Shown piece after piece: positions 25,488-33,788 of a stretch of DNA of 41,095 nucleotides. The DNA is taken from positions 1 to 41,095 of the IMG/VR virus record IMGVR_UViG_3300035199_000786. The stretch is one strand, 5' to 3'. The notes under the pieces were generated by a model. That model saw only the letters and a program-made list of their open reading frames with translations. It ran no database searches and was not told the DNA's origin. How positions within the stretch are numbered: position 1 is the stretch's first letter; each line of letters starts with the position of its first letter. Origin of the DNA: a virus. The position numbers and the translations under genes were made by a program.

Positions 25488-26019
25488 AATCATACAAGGG
25501 CTAGCGCAAGCAGCCGCAAATGCTTACGACGGCGCGCTCGGAGAAGACTACGAGCCGGCTGACAATGGTATTCTACGGAGAGAAGAAGGAAACGCTCTCA
25601 TCGATCAGCGCGTAATGGATGGCTTCAATGTCAAGTTTTACGGCGATATGATGTGTCTTTCCTATCAATCTGAAATTCAACTCAAAGAGGTTTACGCCTC
25701 TGGGTTTGAAGGGGAAATGGATCAGAGGCTCACCGATATTGCAGGTTGGCTGAAGAAAGAGTACAAAAAAATAACAGGAGATTCCGTCACCCTAACTGAA
25801 GAAGGGGAGATTGATGTCATGGTACAAAATTCGTCCCGAGTCAGAACTTGGGTGCAAGCCAAGAAACACTATAAGGTGGGGGGCTTAGCGGAAGAAATGA
25901 ACAATGATACGGGCTCTCCCAGTCCCGGCGTAGAACGAGGCTGGAAGACTTTTCTTGAGCAAGGCGGCTGGAACGGTACCGGTGGCAAGCGACCTAAAAA
26001 TGATACTAGGAAGAAGTAA
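25471..26019 (+). CDS. conserved-looking phage protein, unknown function
   Basis: 182 residues. It opens with a helix YEIIQGLAQAAANAYDGA, then a region around GFNVKFYGDMMCLSYQSE and a helix with KKEYKKITG, before a polar, basic C-terminal tail with low-complexity Gly/Lys. The composition is that of a soluble alpha/beta protein. I have the impression of similar proteins close to terminase genes in marine phages, but cannot name a family. It overlaps the zinc-ribbon-like gene by 17 bases and is followed two bases later by a tagged gene. Virion association is possible. Confidence 0.6.
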   Translation: MATVYEIIQGLAQAAANAYDGALGEDYEPADNGILRREEGNALIDQRVMDGFNVKFYGDMMCLSYQSEIQLKEVYASGFEGEMDQRLTDIAGWLKKEYKKITGDSVTLTEEGEIDVMVQNSSRVRTWVQAKKHYKVGGLAEEMNNDTGSPSPGVERGWKTFLEQGGWNGTGGKRPKNDTRKK

Positions 26020-26021
26020 AT

Positions 26022-26756
26022 ATGAAAGTTAGCCGTCATGAACTTTATCGTATTATTGTAGAAGAGTATGCCCGTGACATGGGCATCGACGAATCTCAAG
26101 TTGACGATTTGCTAACCCACATTAAAGGCGGACCTAAGCCTGATTGGATGGACGATGACGAGCAGGATGTTCCAGATCCGCCCGAGGTACCTCCGGCACC
26201 GGATCAGTCAGATGTGACTTCGAGTGAGACTTATCCAATGGATATCCCAAGTGACGATGCTCCGGAGAGCGAATATCAGGGGCACCAAAATGACTCCGGC
26301 CCCGACGTCGAAGACCAACTATCGACTTTAATCCAGGGTATGGATCCCGAAGCAGTGGCTGAACTATTTCAAGCAGTTTTTGAAAAGATTCCTGGTGTCG
26401 AACTATCACGCCCGGGCGACGAAGACTACCCCGGGGAGGAGACGCTTTATTCCCCCGGCGCCGAAGGCCGCCCTACGGCGGGCTTTCAACTCGAGGCTCT
26501 GATAGAGCTTGTCCGTGAAGTATTAAACGAGGGCCATTATCATGATATGGGTGGAGAAGGAGAGATGTATGATGCGATTGCCGCCGGAGCAGAAGAGCGC
26601 ACCTCGGTACAGAAAATGGAGTCAGCATACCACCAGCTTCAAGATGTTTTCGATACTCTCGAAGATGAAGTCGCACAAGATATGGCTAGACGTATTATTT
26701 CTGATTTAGAAACTCTCATGGATACCACAGAACATCCGGAGGATTATCGCGAATAA
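26022..26756 (+). CDS. acidic protein with divergent leader A
   Basis: 244 residues. It opens MKVSRHELYRIIVEEY, a divergent type A leader with I-V-E. The body is extremely acidic, with Pro-rich linkers (40-95). Two helical parts (about 95-130 and 185-240) flank an internal LIELVREVLNEG (163-174) that looks like a second (L/I)-x-E site. No family is recognised. It sits four bases ahead of the terminase gene, where T4 has its small terminase gene 16, but it lacks the DNA-binding features I would want for that call. A core or internal head protein is more likely. Confidence 0.6.
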   Translation: MKVSRHELYRIIVEEYARDMGIDESQVDDLLTHIKGGPKPDWMDDDEQDVPDPPEVPPAPDQSDVTSSETYPMDIPSDDAPESEYQGHQNDSGPDVEDQLSTLIQGMDPEAVAELFQAVFEKIPGVELSRPGDEDYPGEETLYSPGAEGRPTAGFQLEALIELVREVLNEGHYHDMGGEGEMYDAIAAGAEERTSVQKMESAYHQLQDVFDTLEDEVAQDMARRIISDLETLMDTTEHPEDYRE

Positions 26757-26760
26757 ATGT

Positions 26761-28344
26761 ATGACCTTCCAACTAGACAAAACCCAAAGAGTACAAGAGA
26801 TATTGAAATGCGGAAAAGATCCATCTTATTTTCTCAATAATTATGCACGCATCTCACACCCTCTTCATGGGTTGATTTTATTTAATACTTATGATTTTCA
26901 AGATGATCTTCTTCGCGACTTCAACGACTATAGATTTAATGTAATCTTAAAGGCACGCCAGTTAGGCATATCCACTATAACCGCCGGCTACATTGTGTGG
27001 ATGATGCTTTTTCATCGCGACAAAGCCATCTTGGTTATGGCCACCAAGTTCGCCACGGCTGGAAACCTAGTCAAGAAAGTTAAGAATATTATGCGGAATG
27101 TCCCAGAGTGGCTTAAGATCGCTACTATCACGGTGGACAACCGTACTTCGTTCGAGCTTTCCAATGGCTCCTCTATTAAGGCTGCTTCGACTTCTGGCGA
27201 TGCTGGTCGGTCGGAGGCTCTCTCTCTACTTGTCCTTGACGAAGCTGCACATATTGAAAATCTTGAAGAATTATGGACGGGCCTATATCCCACACTATCG
27301 ACAGGTGGTCGATGCATTGCGCTCTCAACTCCCAACGGGGTAGGGAACTGGTTTCATAAAACATGCATGGGTGCCGAGGGCCAATCCAACAACTTCTACC
27401 TCACCACTCTTCCGTGGCAAGTACACCCCGATCGAGACGAAGAGTGGTATAAGAAAGAGACCAGGAATATGTCGAAAAGACAGATCGCTCAGGAGTTACA
27501 ATGTAACTTCAATACCTCTGGAGAGACGGTGATCGATCCGGCATGCATGGAATGGCTATTATCAACAGTAAAAGAGCCTCAACATAGAACTGGCTTTGAT
27601 CGTAATTTTTGGATCTGGGAGGAGTTTGATCCTACCTGCAATTATTTATTGGTAGCCGACGTCGCCCGCGGCGATGGAGCAGATTACTCTACTTTTCACA
27701 TAGTAAAATTAGAAACCTTAGAACTCATTGGAGAATACCAAGGAAGGCCAACCATAGATATGTATGCGAATATGCTCAATCAAGTAGGGAGAGAATTTGG
27801 CAATTGTATGCTAGTGGTTGAAAACAACAATATTGGCTACTCCGTTCTAAATAAATTGATTGAATATGCATATCCTAATTTATATCATTCAATTAAATCT
27901 ACACATGAGTATATTGAACAATACCAAGCAGAAGCGATTTCATCGGCTGTTCCCGGCTTTACCACCACCATGAAGACGCGCCCCCTCATTATAGCTAAAT
28001 TAGAGGAGTTTATCAGGAATAAACTAATTAAAGTATATTCATCTCGCACAGTTAACGAGATGAAGACTTTTATTTGGAAGAATGGAAAGCCACAGGCAAT
28101 GAAGGGGTATCACGATGATTTAGTTATGGCACTAGCAATTGCGTGTTGGGTAAGAGATACCGCATTACAAGCCAATGCTCGGGACCTAAATTACCAAAAA
28201 GCGTTTGTGGATGCCATCTATACCGCTCAAACAACCATGAATACTCAGATTAAAGGACAACAAGGCTATAAAAAAGATAATATCTTTGATAAAATGAATG
28301 AAGCAAAAAATTTATATGATCAATATAAATGGATAATAAAGTGA
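26761..28344 (+). CDS. terL: terminase large subunit (T4 gp17-like)
   Basis: 527 residues, a full-length packaging motor. The N-terminal ATPase shows Walker A LKARQLGIST (63-72), Walker B LLVLDEAAH with D160 and E161, and coupling motif ALSTPNG (187-193). The C-terminal RNase H-like nuclease shows VADVARGDGADYS (D300), VENNNIG (E354) and HDDLVMALA (D452, D453). It pumps and cuts concatemeric DNA at the portal. The portal gene follows nine bases later. T4 has tail genes 18 and 19 between these two, so the tail sheath and tube genes are elsewhere in this genome. No intein or frameshift is seen. Confidence 0.95.
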   Translation: MTFQLDKTQRVQEILKCGKDPSYFLNNYARISHPLHGLILFNTYDFQDDLLRDFNDYRFNVILKARQLGISTITAGYIVWMMLFHRDKAILVMATKFATAGNLVKKVKNIMRNVPEWLKIATITVDNRTSFELSNGSSIKAASTSGDAGRSEALSLLVLDEAAHIENLEELWTGLYPTLSTGGRCIALSTPNGVGNWFHKTCMGAEGQSNNFYLTTLPWQVHPDRDEEWYKKETRNMSKRQIAQELQCNFNTSGETVIDPACMEWLLSTVKEPQHRTGFDRNFWIWEEFDPTCNYLLVADVARGDGADYSTFHIVKLETLELIGEYQGRPTIDMYANMLNQVGREFGNCMLVVENNNIGYSVLNKLIEYAYPNLYHSIKSTHEYIEQYQAEAISSAVPGFTTTMKTRPLIIAKLEEFIRNKLIKVYSSRTVNEMKTFIWKNGKPQAMKGYHDDLVMALAIACWVRDTALQANARDLNYQKAFVDAIYTAQTTMNTQIKGQQGYKKDNIFDKMNEAKNLYDQYKWIIK

Positions 28345-28352
28345 GAAAGTAA

Positions 28353-30335
28353 ATGCCAGTAGATAATAATCCAAAAAACAAACAAGCTAGCTTATTTAAA
28401 GCATTGACGCGCCTATTTTCAGGGCCCATAATCAATTATCGTTCGCAAAGCGGCCGCCGGATACGTAGACAACATTTAGACAAGTTTTCCTCTCGATTTA
28501 AAACAGCATCAGGTCAACAGTTTAAAAAGTCTCTATATAATCCCTTAGATACGATTGCGTCGAATGCTATTCAAAATCAACGTAGATCAGAACGTTATGT
28601 AGATTTTGACCAAATGGAATACATGCCCGAAATAGCATCAACGATGGACATCTATGCGGATGAAATGACAACCTATTCTGATTTGCGGCCCATGCTTAAC
28701 ATTAAGTGCCCGAATGAAGAAATCACCGCCGTTCTCGCTATCCTGTATTCTAATATTTTAAACCTTGAATATAATTTATTTGGCTGGGCCCGCACAATGT
28801 GTAAATACGGAGACTTTTTCCTGTATCTAGACATTGATGAAAAATATGGAGTTCAGTCGGTTATCGCGTTGCCTCCCGCTGAGGTTGAAAGGCTCGAGGG
28901 AGAAGACTCCACGAACCCCAACTACGTCCAATACCAGTGGAACTCTGCCGGCATGACTTTCGAGAACTGGCAAATGGCCCATTTTCGCATTTTGGGTAAT
29001 GATAAATATGCACCCTACGGAACTTCAATTTTGGAGCCAGCACGCCGTATTTGGAGGCAGCTTACGTTGATGGAGGATGCGATGATGGCTTATCGAGTTA
29101 TCCGCTCTTCTGAGCGCCGCGTATTTAAAATTGACGTTGGGGCGATACCCCCTCAAGAAGTAGAACAATATATGCAAAAGATTGTTACCCAGCTTAAGCG
29201 CCACTCCGTAGTTGATGCTGATTCTGGTCGCGTCGATTTGCGCTATAATCCGATGAGCATCGAAGAAGATTACTTCATTCCGATTCGCCCGGGCTCTGTT
29301 ACCGATATTACTTCTCTCCCTGGTGCCCAGAACATCACGGCAATCGATGATGTTAAATATCTGAGAGACAAACTCTTCTCGGCACTTAAAATTCCCCAAT
29401 CATATTTGACCATGGGTGAAGGGGCCGAAGAAGATAAAACCACGTTGGCACAAAAAGATATTCGTTTTTCGCGCACAATCCAAAGATTGCAGCGCGTAAT
29501 CATTGCAGAACTGACGAAGATTGGAATTATCCACCTCTACACTTTGGGCTTTAGGGGCGACGACTTATTAGCTTTCGAACTTTCTCTTAATAATCCGTCT
29601 AAGATCTCGGAGCTTCAAGAGATTGAACACTGGAAACAGAAATTTGATATTGCAGCTTCCGCAACCGAAGGGTTCTTCTCGCGCCGATGGGTTACTGAGA
29701 AAATTTTTGGAATGTCTCACGAGGATTTCATTCGCAATCAACGGGAAATGTTCTATGACCGCAAACAAGACGCGGCCCTACAACAAGTAGCCGAAGGCGC
29801 CGCAGCAGCCGAAACCGGTGGCGCACTAGGCGGCGATCTTGGTGGAGACTTAGGCGGTGATCTTGGCGGTGATCTTGGCGGCGATCTTGGGGGCCCCGAA
29901 GAGATGCCCGCGGGAGACGCCGGCGCTGAAGAACCGGCAGGCGAAGAATCTCCTTTGTTGGCAGTGCCCCCCGGATCCCGGAACGCACCGCGCCTCACGC
30001 CCGGCGCAAAAGGGAAAGTGTATACACCAGTTAAATCAGACAAGAGATCAGCCGGCGCCCGAAGTCGTTCGTATGCGTCCAAACATTCTAAAGAAAAAAG
30101 CAGCAGCGCTATTAGAAACATCATGCCCGGGTATGGCGATTTGAGAGGTCTAACTAAAATGGATGGAGCCGCAACAGGTATTTATGAAGAGGATACTTCT
30201 ATTTATAAACTGAAAGAACAGAAAGAAGAAAACAAACTGTTCGTGATTAATGACTCAGTTCGTGATCTTTTGCAAGAGTTAAAAAAGAGAGACGAAACCA
30301 GTAGGGAGCAAAAAGATGAAAGTAAAACACAATAA
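28353..30335 (+). CDS. g20: portal vertex protein (T4 gp20-like)
   Basis: 660 residues, longer than T4 gp20 (about 520) because of a C-terminal extension. The core (about 60-470) shows gp20-type segments: YMPEIASTMDIYADEMT near 90, a GDFFLYLDID segment, FRILGNDKYAPYGTS, and SLPGAQNITAIDDVKYLRDKLFSALKIPQSYL. The dodecameric portal nucleates the prohead and is the DNA channel docked by terminase. After residue 485 a low-complexity tail includes five tandem GGDL units and basic and charged stretches. The tail could thread into the head interior or contact scaffold. It overlaps the next gene by 20 bases. Confidence 0.93.
   Translation: MPVDNNPKNKQASLFKALTRLFSGPIINYRSQSGRRIRRQHLDKFSSRFKTASGQQFKKSLYNPLDTIASNAIQNQRRSERYVDFDQMEYMPEIASTMDIYADEMTTYSDLRPMLNIKCPNEEITAVLAILYSNILNLEYNLFGWARTMCKYGDFFLYLDIDEKYGVQSVIALPPAEVERLEGEDSTNPNYVQYQWNSAGMTFENWQMAHFRILGNDKYAPYGTSILEPARRIWRQLTLMEDAMMAYRVIRSSERRVFKIDVGAIPPQEVEQYMQKIVTQLKRHSVVDADSGRVDLRYNPMSIEEDYFIPIRPGSVTDITSLPGAQNITAIDDVKYLRDKLFSALKIPQSYLTMGEGAEEDKTTLAQKDIRFSRTIQRLQRVIIAELTKIGIIHLYTLGFRGDDLLAFELSLNNPSKISELQEIEHWKQKFDIAASATEGFFSRRWVTEKIFGMSHEDFIRNQREMFYDRKQDAALQQVAEGAAAAETGGALGGDLGGDLGGDLGGDLGGDLGGPEEMPAGDAGAEEPAGEESPLLAVPPGSRNAPRLTPGAKGKVYTPVKSDKRSAGARSRSYASKHSKEKSSSAIRNIMPGYGDLRGLTKMDGAATGIYEEDTSIYKLKEQKEENKLFVINDSVRDLLQELKKRDETSREQKDESKTQ
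29829..29888 (+). repeat. five tandem GGDL-coding 12-base repeats in portal gene
   Basis: Five consecutive 12-base units encode Gly-Gly-Asp-Leu (residues 493-512 of the portal), preceded by one GGAL unit. The copies differ mainly at third codon positions. Slippage or unequal recombination could change copy number. Confidence 0.9.
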
Positions 30336-31149
30336 AAAGAGAAACACGGCCTTTGTTTATGAGGCCCTTTTACGTGAAAGTACCATAGCGGTTCTGCGCG
30401 AGAAGCACGAGACTAAAGATAAGATTGTTGCGCTTATTAAAAAGCACTTTGGATCGGAATCCATATTGCGTCATGATTTGGAATGTTATCGTTCTCTTTA
30501 CGAGGCCAGACAATTAGACAGACTGACATCTGAAAAAATTCTAAAAGAAGCGAAAGATCAAAAGAGCCGGCTCAACGAAAAAGAATTGTTTGAAAGCCAA
30601 AGTGATCTTATAAAAGATATCAACCAGACAATTTCCGCAAACGTTTTTAATAATTATATTCCAAATTATAAAACTCTGGCAACGATTGACCAGATCTTCT
30701 CGGACAGAACAAGTCCCAAAAACAAAGTTATCTTAGAGTCATTAGTAGTGGCCCAGATGGGAAGCACCCCCGGCTCATCAGATGCTCCGGATGATATTGA
30801 CAAGCTTGTTTATAATTCCTTTGTAAAGAAATTTAATAAAAAATATGATAGTAATTTACTAGAAGAACAAAGAACCCTTTTGTCATACTATATAAATTCT
30901 TTTACTGATAATGCTTTAGAACTAAAGGTGTTTTTAAATGAAGAAATTGCTCGTATGAGATCTCGTCTGCAAAAAGCACTGTCGATCGAAATCATTTCGG
31001 AGGATAGCGATATGACGACGAAGACACAGAAGCTCATAGAGAAGCTTGATTCTTATAGAGAGAGCGCCATTGACGAAGAGGTTCTCACCACGATACTTAA
31101 AACCCAACAAATTGTAAAGGATATTTTCGAAGATGGCAGTTGTAATTAA
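30316..31149 (+). CDS. conserved phage protein downstream of portal
   Basis: 277 residues. It opens MKVKHNKKRNTAFVYEALL and is highly charged and mostly helical throughout. This opening is familiar to me from genes next to the portal in marine myoviruses, where function is unknown. Its place corresponds to T4 genes 67/68 (prohead core), but it is larger and not obviously related. A head assembly or core role is plausible by position. It overlaps the portal gene by 20 bases and the following gene by 17. Confidence 0.68.
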   Translation: MKVKHNKKRNTAFVYEALLRESTIAVLREKHETKDKIVALIKKHFGSESILRHDLECYRSLYEARQLDRLTSEKILKEAKDQKSRLNEKELFESQSDLIKDINQTISANVFNNYIPNYKTLATIDQIFSDRTSPKNKVILESLVVAQMGSTPGSSDAPDDIDKLVYNSFVKKFNKKYDSNLLEEQRTLLSYYINSFTDNALELKVFLNEEIARMRSRLQKALSIEIISEDSDMTTKTQKLIEKLDSYRESAIDEEVLTTILKTQQIVKDIFEDGSCN

Positions 31150-31672
31150 AATAGGGAAAGGCGTGAACGAAAAGAAGGTTCGTTTAGAGATTGATGCACG
31201 CAAGAGTCTTTCTGGCGATGTAATGGTTTTTGATCATGGGGATATTGATATTGTGATATCATCCGCAAAGAATAAGATTGTAATTTTTCCGAAAGAAGTA
31301 ATGAACGATTTGGTATATGGTGCCCAAAATAGATTATTTAGTCATCTGTGTAAGAAGGGGATTGTAATTCCTGAATCTATTCAAGCCGGCTCCTTTTTTG
31401 GATCTTTTGAGGCGACATTAGAGACTCCTCTTTCTGAGGATATTAGCGCCCCAAAGCTCACACTAATCAATGTGTGCGGGTTTATAGAAGAAGAGCGCCC
31501 ATACTTTGAACAGACCGAAGCAATAGTATCCATGACGGACGATGAATTGGTACACCCAGATAAAGCGGACTCCACGGAACTAGGAGAAGTACCTCAAGCA
31601 ACCCAGAAGGGTTCAATCAGACCCGGCTATATTAGGGATCCGTATTCTCTAAATTACTTGTATACTATTTGA
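31133..31672 (+). CDS. hypothetical protein in head-assembly operon
   Basis: 179 residues. The N-terminal half has short strands and a helix (VVIKIGKGVNEKKVRL, then IDIVISSAKNKIVIFPKEVMNDL), suggesting a small alpha/beta domain. The C-terminal half is acidic and less ordered, ending PGYIRDPYSLNYLYTI. I do not recognise the family. It lies between the portal-linked gene and a small membrane protein gene, with a 17-base overlap upstream, and is likely expressed with the head genes. Confidence 0.6.
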   Translation: MAVVIKIGKGVNEKKVRLEIDARKSLSGDVMVFDHGDIDIVISSAKNKIVIFPKEVMNDLVYGAQNRLFSHLCKKGIVIPESIQAGSFFGSFEATLETPLSEDISAPKLTLINVCGFIEEERPYFEQTEAIVSMTDDELVHPDKADSTELGEVPQATQKGSIRPGYIRDPYSLNYLYTI

Positions 31673-31679
31673 GGATTAG

Positions 31680-32036
31680 ATGGAATTATTGGCTTTTATA
31701 TTATGTGCCTATGGCCTTACACAGATTTTAGTTTATAGCGAGATGCCCTTCATGAAGCGGTACCGCCCTTCTGCAGAAGCGGCCGGTGGCTATGGGAAGG
31801 TATTTCACTGCCCCATGTGCATGGGATTTCATGTAGGGTGGCTTTTAATGCTACTTTCTCCGTTTACGCAACTATTTAACTTTGACGTGAGTGCTGTAAA
31901 TTTCCTATTGCTAGGGTGTTTATCGTCAGGAACGTCATACATATTTAACATGATTTTTGGAGATGAAGGAATCAAACATGAACACAAATATTTGGACAAA
32001 AAAGTGGATGCTACAACCAGTCCGACATTGCTGTAA
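31680..32036 (+). CDS. small membrane protein with CPMC motif (DUF1360-like)
   Basis: 118 residues with about three hydrophobic segments (1-18, 51-66, 72-92). A motif FHCPMCMGFHVGWLL around residues 42-56 resembles the Cys-x2-Cys...Phe/Trp motif of DUF1360-type membrane proteins. The C-terminus is polar. Why a membrane protein is encoded between portal and protease is unclear; T4 proheads assemble on the inner membrane with help of gp40, so a membrane assembly role is possible but unproven. The family call is tentative. Confidence 0.55.
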   Translation: MELLAFILCAYGLTQILVYSEMPFMKRYRPSAEAAGGYGKVFHCPMCMGFHVGWLLMLLSPFTQLFNFDVSAVNFLLLGCLSSGTSYIFNMIFGDEGIKHEHKYLDKKVDATTSPTLL

Positions 32037-32048
32037 GGGGAGTTAGCT

Positions 32049-32657
32049 GTGGGTAAAGTTTTATTAAGAGAATATTACGAATTATGCGAAGGCGGCGTTT
32101 GCCAGGATCTTTTAACGGAGGCCGAGAAGCGCTTCGTTGCCGAGGGAGGAATGATACTCTCGGGCATTATGCAAAAGGCAGACACTCAAAATGGGAATGG
32201 TCGCATTTATCCTTCCCGCGTTTTGATGCGCGAGGTGGAAAACTATAAGAAGCTCGTTAAAGAACGCCGCGCCCTCGGCGAACTCGATCACCCAGATGAT
32301 TCAGTCATCAATCTTAGGAATGCGTCCCACATGGTCACAGAGGTGTGGACTGAAGGAAAGGACGTGATGGGGAAGGTGCAAGTATTGGACACCCCATCAG
32401 GCGGCATTTTGCGTTCGTTAGTGGAGTCCGGTGTTAAGCTGGGCATCTCATCCCGAGGCATGGGGTCGGTCACTGAAAGCGCCGGCCAAACTATCGTAGA
32501 GGACGATTTTCAATTGATTTGTTTTGATTTTGTTTCTGAGCCTTCCACGCCCGGGGCCTATATGATGAAAGAGTCCAAGAATTTGAGCGATCCAAACGTC
32601 TTCACCAAAGGCGATCGTATCAATAGATTATTAAATGAAGTCCTTAGTGAAGATTAA
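32049..32657 (+). CDS. g21: prohead core protease (T4 gp21-like)
   Basis: 202 residues from a GTG at 32049. It has the fold of herpes-type/U9 prohead proteases: NGNGRIYP (48-55), GELDHPDD with catalytic His81, and LGISSRGMGSV with Ser at 134-135. T4 gp21 has about 212 residues and cleaves scaffold, capsid and internal proteins after (L/I)-x-E, then leaves the head. That specificity matches the ends of leaders A, B and C in this window (I-K-E, L-N-E, L-H-E), making this the probable processing enzyme for the tagged proteins. It lies 12 bases after the membrane gene. Confidence 0.92.
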   Translation: MGKVLLREYYELCEGGVCQDLLTEAEKRFVAEGGMILSGIMQKADTQNGNGRIYPSRVLMREVENYKKLVKERRALGELDHPDDSVINLRNASHMVTEVWTEGKDVMGKVQVLDTPSGGILRSLVESGVKLGISSRGMGSVTESAGQTIVEDDFQLICFDFVSEPSTPGAYMMKESKNLSDPNVFTKGDRINRLLNEVLSED

Positions 32658-32671
32658 AATATAAGAGAATT

Positions 32672-33088
32672 ATGAATAAATCAGAATTAAAAAAAGCCAT
32701 CAAGCCGCTCGTCAAAGAATGTATCAATGAAATTCTAATTGAAGAGGGGATGTTGGCGACTGTCGTATCCGAAGTTAGCCGCGGCCTGCAAGGTGCACCG
32801 TTAGTAGAATCTAGAGTCGCACCCAGTACTCCTGACGAATCTCTGCGACGACAACAGGCGAAGGCTTCACGTGGCAAGATCATAGAACATAAGCGAAAAC
32901 TTATGGATTCCATTGGAAAAAATGCATATAACGGGGTCGATCTTTTCGAAAACACGGCGCCAATGACCCAACAAGAGACTAGCCCTGCCGCGGCCGGCTC
33001 AGTTGACCTGGGAAGTCCCCAGGATGCCGGCGTAGATATTGGCTCCCTGGTGGGCAATGCATCTAAAATTTGGAACGCAATTAAGTAG
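32672..33088 (+). CDS. prohead-associated protein with possible divergent leader
   Basis: 138 residues. The N-terminus MNKSELKKAIKPLVKECINE is amphipathic, like leader A but longer, and reaches ILIEEG (22-27), an I-x-E site before Gly. A charged middle and a Ser/Pro/Gly-rich linker follow. The C-terminus ends in an amphipathic helix, GSLVGNASKIWNAIK. It sits directly downstream of the protease. It may be a small core or internal head protein processed by gp21. Membership of the leader-A set is uncertain. Confidence 0.6.
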   Translation: MNKSELKKAIKPLVKECINEILIEEGMLATVVSEVSRGLQGAPLVESRVAPSTPDESLRRQQAKASRGKIIEHKRKLMDSIGKNAYNGVDLFENTAPMTQQETSPAAAGSVDLGSPQDAGVDIGSLVGNASKIWNAIK

Positions 33089-33095
33089 GTATAGA

Positions 33096-33353
33096 TTGGC
33101 ACAACGAACAAAAAAAGCAGCACACGTGTGTGTACATTCAAGACAGTGCGGAAACAATACTGAGAGAATGATCCGTCGGTTTATTAAGAAGTGTAAAAAA
33201 GAGAAAATAATAGAGAAATTTAAGGACAAACAGCGTTATACAAAGCCTTCGGTAGCAAAAAAAGAAAAACAGAAAAGAGCTATTCGCCGCGAAGAGCGTG
33301 AAAAACAAAAAAAAATAAGAGCAGAAGAAAGGCGTAATAGAAGAAAAAGATGA
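33096..33353 (+). CDS. rpsU: ribosomal protein bS21-like
   Basis: 85 residues if started at TTG 33096; GTG 33126 is an alternative that would remove ten residues. Residues 20-65 match bS21: NNTERMIRRFIKKCKKEKII corresponds to the E. coli segment around ALRRFKRSCEKAGVL, followed by RYTKPSVAKKEKQKR (compare FYEKPTTERKR). The Lys/Arg-rich tail is also typical. bS21 binds the 30S platform near the anti-Shine-Dalgarno region and is known from several aquatic phages, where it is thought to replace host bS21 and favour viral mRNA. It sits in the gap between head-assembly and fibre genes. The TTG start and weak upstream GGT make expression control uncertain. Confidence 0.8.
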   Translation: MAQRTKKAAHVCVHSRQCGNNTERMIRRFIKKCKKEKIIEKFKDKQRYTKPSVAKKEKQKRAIRREEREKQKKIRAEERRNRRKR

Positions 33354-33365
33354 CTATTTATATTG
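33354..33365 (+). promoter_or_regulatory. candidate phage late promoter element CTATTTATATTG
   Basis: The motif begins at the base after the bS21 stop, 38 bases before the ATG at 33392, with a strong CGGAGG ribosome-binding site (33378-33383) between. It contains TATTTATA, the reverse complement of the T4 late promoter core TATAAATA. The orientation is therefore opposite to T4, and I treat it as a separate motif. Confidence 0.4.
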
Positions 33366-33391
33366 AAACAGTAAAATCGGAGGTTTTTTAA

Positions 33392-33784
33392 ATGGCAACA
33401 GATTTTGAAACGTCTTGGATCATGAATGTTGGGATTAACAACGTTGCGTCATACCAAGTAAGCGGTCGACCATTCGCATCGGGCGGCATAGATTGCAGCG
33501 CCGCGGCAGAGAAAGTACTATTTCCAACTCTTACGAGATGGATCGTTGTACAAAACAATGTAGATAAAGCGCTGAAAGTGGGATACTCCAAAAATGGTGT
33601 TGATACCGACATGTATTATACGGTCCAATCCGGATCATCTGCACGTCTCGAAGTGAAGGTGGGAGAGATCTGGTTAAAGGGCTCATCTAACTGCGATGTT
33701 GCGGCAGGCCTAACCTCGATTGACAGAGTTAGAGCTAGCGGTTCTTACGGTCCAAGCTGGTCAGGTTCGTCAGGGGTAGGATAA
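33392..33784 (+). CDS. small structural protein candidate
   Basis: 130 residues; CGGAGG gives a strong start. The composition is beta-rich (Val, Gly, Ser, Thr, Tyr), with a Ser/Gly-rich end, and no membrane helix. It opens MATDFETSWIMNVGINNVASY. The centre reads like a single beta-sandwich domain (RWIVVQNN...LKVGYSKNG...ARLEVKVGEIWLKG). It is the first gene of the fibre cluster. Capsid decoration or fibre accessory protein are both possible. Confidence 0.6.
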   Translation: MATDFETSWIMNVGINNVASYQVSGRPFASGGIDCSAAAEKVLFPTLTRWIVVQNNVDKALKVGYSKNGVDTDMYYTVQSGSSARLEVKVGEIWLKGSSNCDVAAGLTSIDRVRASGSYGPSWSGSSGVG

Positions 33785-33788
33785 GCCC

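Noticed and set aside
28324-28331. TATAAATG resembling a T4 late promoter just before the portal gene
   Set aside because: It is inside the terminase coding sequence, deviates at the last base from TATAAATA, and no other convincing copies precede late genes.
29753-30124. Reverse-strand frame with repeated Ser-Pro-Pro-Arg units
   Set aside because: It is the antisense of the GGDL repeats in the portal gene; the repeat is explained by the portal frame.
33039-33095. Longer N-terminus for the bS21-like protein
   Set aside because: It would overlap the preceding gene and extend well beyond the bS21 family; TTG 33096 or GTG 33126 fits better.
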